From a virus: a stretch of 22,586 bases of DNA. This document shows, one piece after another, positions 1-7,156 of this stretch. Numbering within the stretch: the stretch's first letter is position 1; each line of letters opens with the position of its first letter. Position numbers and translations under genes: made by a program. The stretch lies in the IMG/VR virus record IMGVR_UViG_3300010368_000124, positions 1 through 22,586 of that record; one strand, given 5' to 3'. The notes beneath the pieces were generated by a model. The model was given only the letters and a program-made list of their open reading frames with translations, was not told the DNA's origin and searched no databases.

Positions 1-51
1 ACGGGATTATGGGCGATCTGTATGATTTTGCTTGTCATGAAACACTATATC

Positions 52-80
52 TTGAGGCGGAGCCGTATTTCTTATATAAT
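52..80 (+). promoter_or_regulatory. Sigma70-like promoter of the ParB/ABC/GNAT operon
   Basis: TTGAGG (52-57) and a perfect TATAAT (75-80) are separated by 17 bases, the optimal sigma70 spacing. Transcription would begin near 87, about 33 bases before the first ParB start codon. The strand, the spacing and the position just ahead of a run of overlapping genes make it the likely operon promoter. Bases 1-51 hold no gene I can support and may be the end of an upstream gene. Confidence 0.7.
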
Positions 81-83
81 ACA

Positions 84-112
84 CCAATACTAACTGACTA
101 TCAACGTATTGG
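84..112 (+). promoter_or_regulatory. Inverted repeat reaching the Shine-Dalgarno of the first ParB gene
   Basis: CCAATAC (84-90) and GTATTGG (106-112) form a perfect 7-bp inverted repeat around a 15-base loop. The right arm overlaps the GGAG ribosome-binding site (111-114). In RNA the stem could mask that site. In DNA it would sit right at the predicted transcription start and could be an operator. A transcript starting at 87 would carry only part of the left arm, so the RNA role would need an upstream start. Confidence 0.45.
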
Positions 113-119
113 AGTGACA

Positions 120-782
120 ATGCAGACCAAACTGGTTGATCCGGGTATTCTTCAACCGAACCCGTGGAATACGAACTCAGTCGGCGCTGAAAACATGGAG
201 AAGCTGAAACGGTCGATCTCTGACCTTGGCTTCTGCACAGCAGTCGTAGTGAGAGAGTTGCCTTCGGGTGAGCTCGAAATCCTCGGTGGCCAGCACCGTA
301 CGGAAGCCGCCGTTGAGCTCGGGATCGAACTGGTCCCGGTCGTCAATCTCGGGCCTGTCGAGGATGACCGGGCGAAGAAGATTGGCCTCGTCGATAACGC
401 TCGGTACGGCGTCGATGACGCTCACGCGCTGGCAGAGCTCTTCGAGTCCGTTGGTATCGATCCGATCATCGCGGCTGCTTTCCTGCCGATGGACGAGGGC
501 GAGATCGAACAGATTCTCAGCTCCACCGAGATCGACCTCGATAACCTCGACTTCATGGCCGACGACGATGACGACGGCTCTGAGGATGAGACGCTCGCCG
601 ACCTGAAAGAGCGCCCTAAACCGACGCATACCCAATTGCGGTTTCGCGTCCCGAACGCCGATGCGGAATCTATCTCTCGTGTCATCGAGAAGACGATCTC
701 ACGCGAAGGCATCAACGATGGCGACGACGCTACGAACGCTGGTTCCGCGCTCGCCCATCTCCTGCTGAATAGTACGTCATGA
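120..782 (+). CDS. ParB-like N-terminal domain protein (first of two)
   Basis: This 220-residue protein has a ParB/sulfiredoxin-fold domain over about residues 5-100, with the signature GGQHR at 56-60 followed by T-E-A-A. An aspartate-rich linker follows (about 150-165), then a C-terminal region that begins T-H-T-Q-L-R-F and is common in phage-borne ParB-like proteins. Such proteins bind DNA or act as nucleases or CTP-dependent clamps; which applies here is unknown. The ATG at 120 is preferred over an in-frame ATG at 9 because it has GGAG five bases upstream and because the promoter at 52-80 lies between the two. Its stop overlaps the next start as ATGA. There is no ParA partner, so plasmid-type partitioning is unlikely. 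Confidence 0.88.
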   Translation: MQTKLVDPGILQPNPWNTNSVGAENMEKLKRSISDLGFCTAVVVRELPSGELEILGGQHRTEAAVELGIELVPVVNLGPVEDDRAKKIGLVDNARYGVDDAHALAELFESVGIDPIIAAAFLPMDEGEIEQILSSTEIDLDNLDFMADDDDDGSEDETLADLKERPKPTHTQLRFRVPNADAESISRVIEKTISREGINDGDDATNAGSALAHLLLNSTS

Positions 783-955
783 CTGAGTGTGAAGAAATGA
801 AATTCGACGAGTGCATGGACTGCACCCACTTCCGCGTCAGGCGCGAAGAGCAAGTGCTCACGCGGACCTGCAAGAACTGTGACGCAGGGGAGGAGTTCGA
901 AGAGAGCGACGTCCTCGGCGTCGATGAATATCTGAGAGACGCCAATGACCGATAA
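779..955 (+). CDS. Small zinc-ribbon protein, 58 residues
   Basis: This short acidic protein fills the gap between the two ParB-like genes. It carries two CxxC knuckles, C12-M-D-C15 and C31-K-N-C34, with 15 residues between them, which is a zinc-ribbon or treble-clef arrangement. Its start overlaps the ParB stop as ATGA, and its end overlaps the next gene by 11 bases, so translation is probably coupled along the operon. The spacing of the knuckles is close to that I recall for Mu Com, the small zinc-binding protein that activates translation of mom. Because a GNAT gene lies downstream, a Com-like role is worth testing, but resemblance at this length is weak evidence. It could equally be a structural zinc-binding accessory of the ParB proteins. 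Confidence 0.75.
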   Translation: MTECEEMKFDECMDCTHFRVRREEQVLTRTCKNCDAGEEFEESDVLGVDEYLRDANDR

Positions 956-1610
956 AATCTCAAATGCGCCGGTTGAAAGCTGGGACGTCGCAGACGTCAA
1001 GCCATACGAGCGCAACAACAAGAAACACCCTCCGAAGCAGATCGAGCAACTCGCTGCGTCCATCGCCGATCAGGGCTTGAATGACCCGATCACGGTCGAT
1101 GATGGCGGTGTGATTATCTCCGGCCACGGTCGGTACGAGGCCATCCTCAAGCTCGGCTGGACGAAGGTTCCTATTCGGTGTCTGCGCGGGATTTCGGAAG
1201 CGAAAGCTGCGAAACTTCGGATTGCGGCGAACAAGACATCGAGCACCGAATACGACCTTGATGTGCTCTCCGAAGAGCTGGAACGCCTGTCCATCCTTGG
1301 CGAGAACATCACGGTCATGGGCTTCGATAGCCGTGAGCTTGAAATGCTTATGGACGATCTCGGGGAGATGAGCGACGCGGCTATCACTGATATCGACACC
1401 GCCGTCTCCGACTTTGACGATGACGTTCTGGACGCGGCGGCGAAAGCCGAGGGTTCTGACATCTCGCTCTCGAAGGCGTTCGACATCAAGCGTCTTCCGT
1501 TGCGATCCCAGAAGGTCGCCGGTCTGTTCATGAAGCGCATCGAAGAGCTTACCGGTCTGACCGGCGCTGACGCTCTGATGGCTCACATGGAGGCCGTCAC
1601 CAATGACTGA
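945..1610 (+). CDS. ParB-like N-terminal domain protein (second)
   Basis: This 221-residue protein has a ParB-like domain over about residues 10-110. The motif SGHGRYEA (59-66) corresponds to the GEGRxRA/GGxHR box of the family. The remainder (about 110-221) is helical and acidic, with a basic C-terminal stretch after residue 175. It differs clearly from the upstream ParB-like protein, so this is not a recent tandem duplication. ParB-like proteins of this type often sit next to terminase and DNA-modification genes in phages. The ATG at 945 lies inside the end of the zinc-ribbon gene, and its stop is the TGA of ATGACTGA, which contains the start of the ATPase gene. DNA binding is likely; the reaction, if any, is unknown. 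Confidence 0.87.
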   Translation: MTDKISNAPVESWDVADVKPYERNNKKHPPKQIEQLAASIADQGLNDPITVDDGGVIISGHGRYEAILKLGWTKVPIRCLRGISEAKAAKLRIAANKTSSTEYDLDVLSEELERLSILGENITVMGFDSRELEMLMDDLGEMSDAAITDIDTAVSDFDDDVLDAAAKAEGSDISLSKAFDIKRLPLRSQKVAGLFMKRIEELTGLTGADALMAHMEAVTND

Positions 1611-2259
1611 TCTCGTCATCAACCGGAAGTTCCAATCACGCGTCAAGCGGACGGATCGAGTCATGAAGGTGGCAGAAGCCTTCGGTATCGGTCTGGAAGA
1701 CCGCGAGTGGGTCGTCTTCAAGGATTGGAAGGTTTCCATCGAACAGGGCTCCGTGGTGTACGTCACGGGGCAGTCAGGTAGTGGTAAGTCCACTTTGCTC
1801 CGAGAGCTCGCTGCTGGGCTCTCAGCAGCCGGGAAGCGCGTATGTATCATCGATGACGTGGTGTTCACCGACGAACCCATCATCGACCAGCTCGGGTCCG
1901 ACATGACCGAGGCAACCCGGCTCCTCGCGATGGCCGGTATCTCGGACGCGTATCTCTACATTCGCAAGCCCTCTGAATTGTCCGATGGTCAGCGTTACCG
2001 GTTCCATCTGGCCAAGCTGCTCGAACAGGATGCCGACGTTTGGGTGGCCGACGAATTCGGGGCCGTACTCGACCGCGTCACCGCTGAGGTCGTCGCCTAC
2101 AACGCGCAGAAGATCGCTCGTAGCGTCGGCAAAACCCTGATCGTCGCCACCACTCACACCGACCTGATCGAAGGTCTTGGGCCGGACATGGTCATCACCA
2201 AGCGCTTCCAAGATCGCGTCGATGTTTGGACGTCACGGGATGAAGACAAACATGCTTGA
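1603..2259 (+). CDS. Soluble ABC-class ATPase (like the ATPase half of COG2401)
   Basis: All ABC motifs are present in 218 residues: Walker A GQSGSGKST (56-64), a Q-loop candidate Q96, signature LSDGQ (126-130), Walker B with D150-E151, a D-loop-like AVLD (154-157) and H-loop H185. There are no membrane segments and no permease partner, so it is not a transporter. The Walker B region (ADEFGAVLDR) and the end (ATTHTDL) fit COG2401, where such an ATPase is fused to a GNAT-like domain. Here the GNAT gene is separate and next in line, with an 8-base start/stop overlap (ATGCTTGA). This arrangement suggests that the two products work as one complex. The substrate is unknown; DNA or a nucleotide is the most reasonable guess. 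Confidence 0.87.
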   Translation: MTDLVINRKFQSRVKRTDRVMKVAEAFGIGLEDREWVVFKDWKVSIEQGSVVYVTGQSGSGKSTLLRELAAGLSAAGKRVCIIDDVVFTDEPIIDQLGSDMTEATRLLAMAGISDAYLYIRKPSELSDGQRYRFHLAKLLEQDADVWVADEFGAVLDRVTAEVVAYNAQKIARSVGKTLIVATTHTDLIEGLGPDMVITKRFQDRVDVWTSRDEDKHA

Positions 2260-3133
2260 TGATCACGAAACGCCGTTTTTGATAGACAAACGCGAGGAGC
2301 CTCCGCGCCTGTCGTTCCTCGACCGCGTGTTCGTCGAGAAGGGTACGCGCGACGATTGGCTGCTGCTCGAAGGCTTGCACTACAAGGCGCATGGCACAAC
2401 GCCGGGAGCTCACTACTACCGGCTGGTGCTCGATGATGAGACCATCGGTGTTCTGATGATGGCCTCTCCGAAGCTGCTGCTCAAAGAGCGCCACGTGATG
2501 TTTCCGAAACTCAAGCCCGCCCGTGACACTCGGATCGCGAACCAGAAGCGTATGACGTGGATCAACGCGAACATGTCAATCGTCGCCCGGTGCGTCGTGG
2601 ACACGATGTATCGCGGGGCAGGGCTTGCATACCGGTTCACCAACATTGCGAGCCGGATGGAGAACAAGCGCTTCATTGAAATCCAGTCATCAATGAGCAA
2701 GTACAATCAATTCGCCCAGAAAGCCGGGTTTGTTTTCTGCCCGCCGATGAAGAGCAACAAGTACGACGTCGGCATCAAGTTTTTCCGATCCATGTTCGAC
2801 GCCGACCCGGCAGACACCGAAGGGCTGATCGAAGAGATCATGTCCAAGCCGGACGTCGAACGGGATTTCTTGATCGCCGAGCTCCGCAAGTTCTACCGGA
2901 AGCACTCCATGTTGGAGAACACCGGGAAGGCTCTGATCGAGAACTTCGGAGACCGGAGAGTAGCCCGTCTTCCTGTCCGTGAGCTGGTCTACCAGACGCA
3001 ACAGATGGTCATCGCGAGCCCTCTCTACGGTGTCTACACGAACCCTGACGTTGGCCGAGAACTTCCGGCCAGAATTTCTATTCACGCCTTTGACCAGCAG
3101 GCCGTGAACGAACCTCTGAATTTGGAGACCTGA
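2252..3133 (+). CDS. GNAT-fold acyltransferase-like protein paired with the ABC ATPase
   Basis: This 293-residue protein has a GNAT-like N-terminal half: LHYKAHG (42-48), a beta-strand region ending in G-V-L-M-M-A, then VVDTMYRGAGLA (115-126), whose R-G-x-G is the acyl-CoA-binding motif A. YNQFAQKAGF (151-160) follows, like GNAT motif B. The C-terminal 120 residues are a helical region I do not recognise. The ATG at 2252 gives the same 8-base overlap with the upstream TGA seen elsewhere in this genome; ATG 2240 is an alternative. COG2401 fuses such a domain to an ABC ATPase. Mom of phage Mu is also a GNAT-fold protein, acting on adenine in DNA, so DNA base modification is a candidate role. 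A Mom relationship is inferred from fold and context, not demonstrated. Confidence 0.72.
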   Translation: MLDDHETPFLIDKREEPPRLSFLDRVFVEKGTRDDWLLLEGLHYKAHGTTPGAHYYRLVLDDETIGVLMMASPKLLLKERHVMFPKLKPARDTRIANQKRMTWINANMSIVARCVVDTMYRGAGLAYRFTNIASRMENKRFIEIQSSMSKYNQFAQKAGFVFCPPMKSNKYDVGIKFFRSMFDADPADTEGLIEEIMSKPDVERDFLIAELRKFYRKHSMLENTGKALIENFGDRRVARLPVRELVYQTQQMVIASPLYGVYTNPDVGRELPARISIHAFDQQAVNEPLNLET

Positions 3134-3134
3134 A

Positions 3135-3404
3135 ATGGCCGAGAGAATGAGCAGCAAGCAGTATCAAATCCTCGACGTCCTGATCCGGGGAAACCCTGAC
3201 GGTTCGTGGATTGATATCGATCAGCTCCTCGAACGTCTCCCGTACGAGACGACGAAACCCAGCATCCAGCACTCGATCCGAATCCTCATGAGGAAGGGAT
3301 TGATGGAGCGGAAAAACATCGAACGCCGGAGAGGATCAGACCGTCGTCTGCTTGCTCCGACGATGAAAGCTTACACCACCATGAGAGGCGCTACAAAACC
3401 GTAA
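3135..3404 (+). CDS. Small winged-helix DNA-binding protein
   Basis: This basic 89-residue protein matches a winged helix-turn-helix pattern. An N-terminal helix carries KQYQILDVLI (8-17). A helix-turn-helix region around DIDQLLERL and the following P-S-I-Q-H-S-I-R-I-L-M-R-K-G-L helix comes next, and then a wing rich in arginine (ERRRGSDRR, 63-71). A GGAG lies seven bases before the ATG, and the gene starts two bases after the GNAT stop. It closes the ParB/ABC/GNAT operon and may be its regulator or a regulator of the late genes. MarR-like topology is likely, but the target is unknown. Its stop codon lies within the left arm of the large inverted repeat that follows. Confidence 0.7.
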   Translation: MAERMSSKQYQILDVLIRGNPDGSWIDIDQLLERLPYETTKPSIQHSIRILMRKGLMERKNIERRRGSDRRLLAPTMKAYTTMRGATKP

Positions 3405-3510
3405 CCGAGAATTCCAGCCCCCGTTAATAATAAGAACTAATATACTATAAGATATATAATATAATAATATATATATATATAGGGGCTATGTTTTTTCGGT
3501 TACTGTTTTG
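3394..3510. repeat. Long inverted repeat enclosing a very AT-rich island upstream of the small terminase
   Basis: The outer arms are 3394-3411 and 3493-3510 and match at 16 of 18 positions. Nested inside are AGCCCC (3416-3421) and GGGGCT (3482-3487). Between them, about 58 bases are almost purely A and T, ending in a TA dinucleotide run (3466-3480). A T6 run (3491-3496) follows the inner right arm. The island contrasts sharply with the GC-rich surroundings. Its position directly before the small terminase gene fits a packaging initiation site (cos or pac). A replication origin, a terminator of the upstream operon, or an insertion scar are alternatives. Confidence 0.7.
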
Positions 3511-3551
3511 GAATGAAGCGCCTCTCGACCATCCCGGTCGAAAGGAACGTA

Positions 3552-4181
3552 ATGTCCAGTACCACAAAGAAATACATCCGACTTACTGCGGCTCAATGGG
3601 CTGCGGTAGTGGCGAAATGGGAGCTTGGAACTCACACTCTCCAATCGCTCTCGGAAGAGTATCGCATCTCGCTCACAGCGATCAAGCAGGGATTGAACTC
3701 TCGCGGTGCAAAGCGCGGTGTCCGCGCTCACGAGGTTGCCGAAGAGGTAGTCGAGCAGCAGAAGTCTGACCGTCAGCGTACCGCTGAGCTCGCCGGTCGG
3801 ATGAAGGAGAAGTATCTCAAGTACACCGACGCCATCTCGTCCATTGCGATGCGAAAGCTGATGGAACAGCACGCGGCGGGGAAGTCCCTCGAAGGCATCA
3901 AGGGCGAGATGGAAACGCTGCGCAAAGCCGCAGCCGTCCTCTCGACCATGCGAGACGAGAACTTCCATCTCCTCGGTCTCTACAAGGACGATATCAGCGA
4001 GGAAGAGCTGCCTGAGATCATCATCTCCGAACTTACGGCAGAGGAGCTCGATGCAATCCAGCGGAACTTCGAGACGGATGCCGCCGTGACCTTGTCCGAT
4101 GAAGACATGATCGCGATGGTGGACGAGGAGGAGGCCAGCGATCCTGTCCTGCCGTTCGATGACGAGGAGGGGGCCGACTAA
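3552..4181 (+). CDS. Terminase small subunit
   Basis: This 209-residue protein lies directly before the large terminase and overlaps it by one base (TAATG). The N-terminus carries a helix-turn-helix candidate at about residues 28-50 (TLQSLSEEYRISLTAIKQG), the part that would recognise the packaging site. A long helical, coiled-coil-like region (about 60-140) would oligomerise the ring, and the C-terminus is very acidic, as expected for contact with the large subunit. The start is set at ATG 3552, with AAGGA five bases upstream, rather than the in-frame ATG at 3513, which has no ribosome-binding site. The call rests on position, size and architecture, since small subunits diverge quickly. Confidence 0.8.
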   Translation: MSSTTKKYIRLTAAQWAAVVAKWELGTHTLQSLSEEYRISLTAIKQGLNSRGAKRGVRAHEVAEEVVEQQKSDRQRTAELAGRMKEKYLKYTDAISSIAMRKLMEQHAAGKSLEGIKGEMETLRKAAAVLSTMRDENFHLLGLYKDDISEEELPEIIISELTAEELDAIQRNFETDAAVTLSDEDMIAMVDEEEASDPVLPFDDEEGAD

Positions 4182-5443
4182 TGGCCGTTCGTGTCCCTCC
4201 GCATATCCTGAAACTCCACCCCGGTCAGGCACAAGTCGCTGTCAGTCGGAAGCGTTTCCGTGTGATCGTCGCCGGTCGTCGATGGGGCAAAACCCACTTC
4301 TCGCGTACCGAGCTGATCAAGGCTGCGATCAAGAAACCAAAGTCTCTGGTCTGGTACGTCGCACCGTCCTATCGGATGGCCAAAGACATCATGTGGGACG
4401 AGCTCAACGACGCTATCCCTCGCCGGTTGGTGAAGAAGAAAAACGAAACCAAGATGCAGGTCCGGTTGGTCAACGGCTCGATCATTCAGCTTCTCGGTGC
4501 CGATGATCCTGACTCGCTGCGTGGTCGCGGCGTGGACTTTGTCGTGCTCGACGAGTTTCAGGATTTCAAGGAAGGCGTCTGGGAGCAGGTTATCTATCCG
4601 ACGCTGACCGACAGACAGGGCCACGCTCTGATCATCGGTACGCCGAAGTCGTTCAACCAGCTCTACAAAGCTTGGGACAAGGGGCAGTCTGACGACACGA
4701 TCAACGAAGACTGGGCGTCGTGGCAGTTTCCGACGGCGACCTCTCCGTTCATCCCGAAGAAAGAGATCGAAGCTGCGCGCCGGAACCTTCACGAGAAGGC
4801 GTTCAAGCAGGAGTACGAGGCGTCCTTCGAGACCATGTCCGGTCGGGTTTACTACGCCTTCGACCGCAAGACCCACGTCGGAACATATGACCTCGATCCG
4901 TCGCAGCCGATCCTTATCGGGATGGACTTCAACATCGATCCTATGTCGGCTGTGATCATGCAATACTCCCGCGAGAAGCGAGAGCTTTGGGTGGTGGACG
5001 AAATCCACATGACCCAATCGAACGTCGCCGAGATCGCTGACGAGATCGAGCGTCGGTACTGGCGTCACATCAAGGCGAAGAAGGTCGCGGTCTATCCTGA
5101 CCCTGCCGGTGCAAATCGAAATCAGGGACGTGGCGAGTCGAACTTCGACGTGCTCAAGCAGAAGGGCATCAAGCACATCATCTATCGTCGCAAGCACCCC
5201 GCCGTCACTGACCGGGTCAACGCGGTGAACTCGATGCTGCGCTCTGCCGATGGATCGATCCGCATCCGGGTCGATAAGCGGTGCAAGGAACTGATCAAAT
5301 CCCTTGAACAGACGCTCTACAAGTCCGGCACCGCGCAGGTGGATAAGTCTGCCGGTATGGAGCACATGGCCGATGCCATCGGCTATCCTGTCGAGTACCT
5401 CTTTCCGGCACGTCGTACCGATCTTGTTGGCGTCAGCCGTTGA
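4181..5443 (+). CDS. Terminase large subunit (packaging ATPase and nuclease)
   Basis: This 420-residue motor protein translocates DNA into the prohead and cuts the concatemer. The ATPase domain has a Walker A AGRRWGKT (31-38), Walker B VDFVVLDE (118-125) with catalytic E125, and a coupling motif IIGTPKS. The RNase H-like nuclease domain starts at GMDFNIDP (247-254) with D249. It continues through YPDPAG and ends with the conserved acidic residue D398 in HMADAIGYP. It is slightly short for the family but complete. Downstream, a promoter in the 61-base gap separates it from the portal gene, so terminase and portal can be transcribed separately. Confidence 0.96.
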   Translation: MAVRVPPHILKLHPGQAQVAVSRKRFRVIVAGRRWGKTHFSRTELIKAAIKKPKSLVWYVAPSYRMAKDIMWDELNDAIPRRLVKKKNETKMQVRLVNGSIIQLLGADDPDSLRGRGVDFVVLDEFQDFKEGVWEQVIYPTLTDRQGHALIIGTPKSFNQLYKAWDKGQSDDTINEDWASWQFPTATSPFIPKKEIEAARRNLHEKAFKQEYEASFETMSGRVYYAFDRKTHVGTYDLDPSQPILIGMDFNIDPMSAVIMQYSREKRELWVVDEIHMTQSNVAEIADEIERRYWRHIKAKKVAVYPDPAGANRNQGRGESNFDVLKQKGIKHIIYRRKHPAVTDRVNAVNSMLRSADGSIRIRVDKRCKELIKSLEQTLYKSGTAQVDKSAGMEHMADAIGYPVEYLFPARRTDLVGVSR

Positions 5444-5445
5444 TG

Positions 5446-5474
5446 TTGATTATCAGTCAAGAATAACGTATAAT
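5446..5474 (+). promoter_or_regulatory. Sigma70-like promoter of portal and head genes
   Basis: TTGATT (5446-5451) is followed after 17 bases by a perfect TATAAT (5469-5474). Transcription would begin near 5481, leaving about 24 bases before the portal ATG at 5505. A reverse-oriented partial copy of the genome's repeated 17-bp motif (5455-5471, with AGTCAAGAAT) lies in the spacer, where a bound protein could block or activate RNA polymerase. Confidence 0.75.
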
Positions 5475-5504
5475 TCCCTTTGACTTATAAATTGCGAGTT
5501 CTGA

Positions 5505-7100
5505 ATGACCGCCGACGAAATCCTTTCGCACTTCAAAAGACAGGAACAGGACACGCTCAAGCTTATGCTTGACCGTCGTCATCCTGACTATAACGCTCGC
5601 CTTCCACACTGGGAGTTTTGCGAAGCGACGTACCGTGGCGGTCCTGACTGGTTCGACCTGAATATCTTCAAGTACCACAAAGAGGGTGACGGGGAATTTG
5701 GTGAGCGCAAAGATCGCGCCTATCGGTTCAACCACACCCGCGAAGTGGTCGATATCGTCAACAAGTACATTTTCAAGGCTCAGATCGCTCGCAAGCAGGA
5801 TGACGCTCCTGCGCAGATCAAGAAGTTCTGGAAGAGCGCCACTCTCGCTGGCCGCAGTATCAATCACTTCATGCGACAGGTTGCGGAGAAATCCTCGGTC
5901 TACGGTCGCCCGTACATCGTGGTTGATACAACGGCGTCAGGTGAGGGTACTCTCGCGGAAGAAGCCGAGAACGGAAACCGAGTCTACGCCTACATCGTCA
6001 AACCGCAGAACGTGCTCGATATGGCGTTTGATGATCTCGGTGAACTGGTCTGGATCATGATCCGCGAGACGGCTCGTGACGACGCCGATCCTCTCGACTC
6101 GGGCGCAGAGCGTGAACGATATCGCCTCTGGATGCGCGACAACTGGGTGCTCTTCGACATCGAAGTCGATGAGTCAACCGGTGAGAAGACGGTCATCCCT
6201 TCCGAGGCTGGCGAGACGAACATCGGCATGGTCCCGGTTGTCCCCGGCGATCACGTCGTCCATGAGAACCGCTACTCGTCCCCGTCTCTGATCGATGATG
6301 TCGCCTACCTCGACCGCGCGACAGCCAACTACCTCTCGAACCTTGACGCAATCATTCAGGACCAGACTTTCTCGCAGCTCATTATGCCAGCGCAAGCAAT
6401 GCTGCCGGACGACGATGAAGCCGAAAAGATCATGGAACTCGGCACGAAGCGCATCTTTACGTATGACGCTCAGGCCACCATCGCCCCTCAGTACATCTCT
6501 CCTGACCCGAAACAGGCTGGCGTGATCCTCTCCGTGATCAACAAGATCATTGGGGAAATCTACCACTCGGTCGGTATGGCTGGTGAGCGCACGAAACAAG
6601 ACAACGCCGTCGGTATCGATAACTCGTCCGGCGTCGCGAAAGCATATGACTTTGAGCGCATGAACGCCATGCTCGCAGCGAAAGCCGCTGCGCTCAATGA
6701 CATCGAGAACCGTCTCATCAGGGTCGTCGCCGCATGGACCGAAGCCCCACAGGATGACGACGAGGAGCTGGTCAAATATCCGGCGAACTTCGACGTTCGC
6801 TCGCTGTATGACGAGTTCGAAATTGCCCAGCGCCTCTCTCTGATCGATGCCCCAGACATGGTGCGCAAAGAGCAGATGAAGACACTGGTCGAGAAACTCT
6901 TTCCTCGCCTCTCGAAGACGATCATCGAGAAGATCACGAAAGAGATTGATGACGGCTGGCCGGACATTCTGGCCAAGCTCGACTCTGAGACGGCGTCTGT
7001 CTCGGAAATCCCCGGTCTCGTCGTCCCGACCAAAGATAACAAGCAGGGACAGAATAATACCGAGACCAAGAAGACCAACGAAAAAGCCTCCACCGATTAG
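5505..7100 (+). CDS. Portal protein
   Basis: This 531-residue protein occupies the standard portal position after the large terminase and before scaffold and capsid. Its size is typical for siphovirus portals. The N-terminal part contains an aromatic-rich region (WEFCEATYRGGPDWFDLNI) and a basic segment before VVDIVNKYIF. The middle has YGRPYIVVD and a stretch with S-L-I-D-D-V-A-Y-L-D-R-A. A long helical C-terminal part ends in a charged, disordered tail. It forms the dodecameric ring at the packaging vertex through which DNA enters and leaves. No MuF or protease domain is fused to it. The ATG at 5505 follows a short GAG-type ribosome-binding site. Confidence 0.87.
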   Translation: MTADEILSHFKRQEQDTLKLMLDRRHPDYNARLPHWEFCEATYRGGPDWFDLNIFKYHKEGDGEFGERKDRAYRFNHTREVVDIVNKYIFKAQIARKQDDAPAQIKKFWKSATLAGRSINHFMRQVAEKSSVYGRPYIVVDTTASGEGTLAEEAENGNRVYAYIVKPQNVLDMAFDDLGELVWIMIRETARDDADPLDSGAERERYRLWMRDNWVLFDIEVDESTGEKTVIPSEAGETNIGMVPVVPGDHVVHENRYSSPSLIDDVAYLDRATANYLSNLDAIIQDQTFSQLIMPAQAMLPDDDEAEKIMELGTKRIFTYDAQATIAPQYISPDPKQAGVILSVINKIIGEIYHSVGMAGERTKQDNAVGIDNSSGVAKAYDFERMNAMLAAKAAALNDIENRLIRVVAAWTEAPQDDDEELVKYPANFDVRSLYDEFEIAQRLSLIDAPDMVRKEQMKTLVEKLFPRLSKTIIEKITKEIDDGWPDILAKLDSETASVSEIPGLVVPTKDNKQGQNNTETKKTNEKASTD

Positions 7101-7102
7101 GT

Positions 7103-7142
7103 CGAGAGACTGACCAATCAATTCACCCGAGCCGAGAGACTG
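7103..7142 (+). repeat. Short direct repeat in the portal-scaffold gap
   Basis: CGAGAGACTG occurs at 7103-7112 and again at 7133-7142, thirty bases apart, in the 56-base gap between portal and scaffold. The second copy is followed by the AGGAAAG ribosome-binding site of the scaffold gene. No promoter or hairpin is evident. It may be a small slippage duplication. Confidence 0.5.
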
Positions 7143-7156
7143 GCAGGAAAGAACAC

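Noticed and set aside
9-119. N-terminal extension of the first ParB-like protein from ATG 9
   Set aside because: A promoter lies inside it, and ATG 120 has a well-placed GGAG and starts the ParB domain.
2177-2251. Upstream start for the GNAT-like protein within the ATPase gene
   Set aside because: The extra residues do not look like part of the fold and overlap the ATPase by over 80 bases; ATG 2252 gives the overlap typical of this genome.
1603-2259. ABC ATPase as part of a transporter or an SMC-like repair protein
   Set aside because: There is no permease or membrane segment and no long coiled coil; size and neighbours fit COG2401-type ATPases better.
3424-3480. TA repeats as a CRISPR-like or microsatellite array
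   Set aside because: There are no repeat-spacer units; it is a simple AT-rich tract within an inverted repeat.
3488-3769. 93-codon + strand frame over the AT-rich island and start of the small terminase gene
   Set aside because: It is out of frame with the terminase, lacks a ribosome-binding site and has no domain.
4178-5365. 395-codon open frame on the - strand opposite the large terminase
   Set aside because: It mirrors a gene with all terminase motifs, has no recognisable domain, and similar antisense frames occur opposite most genes here, as expected in GC-rich coding DNA.
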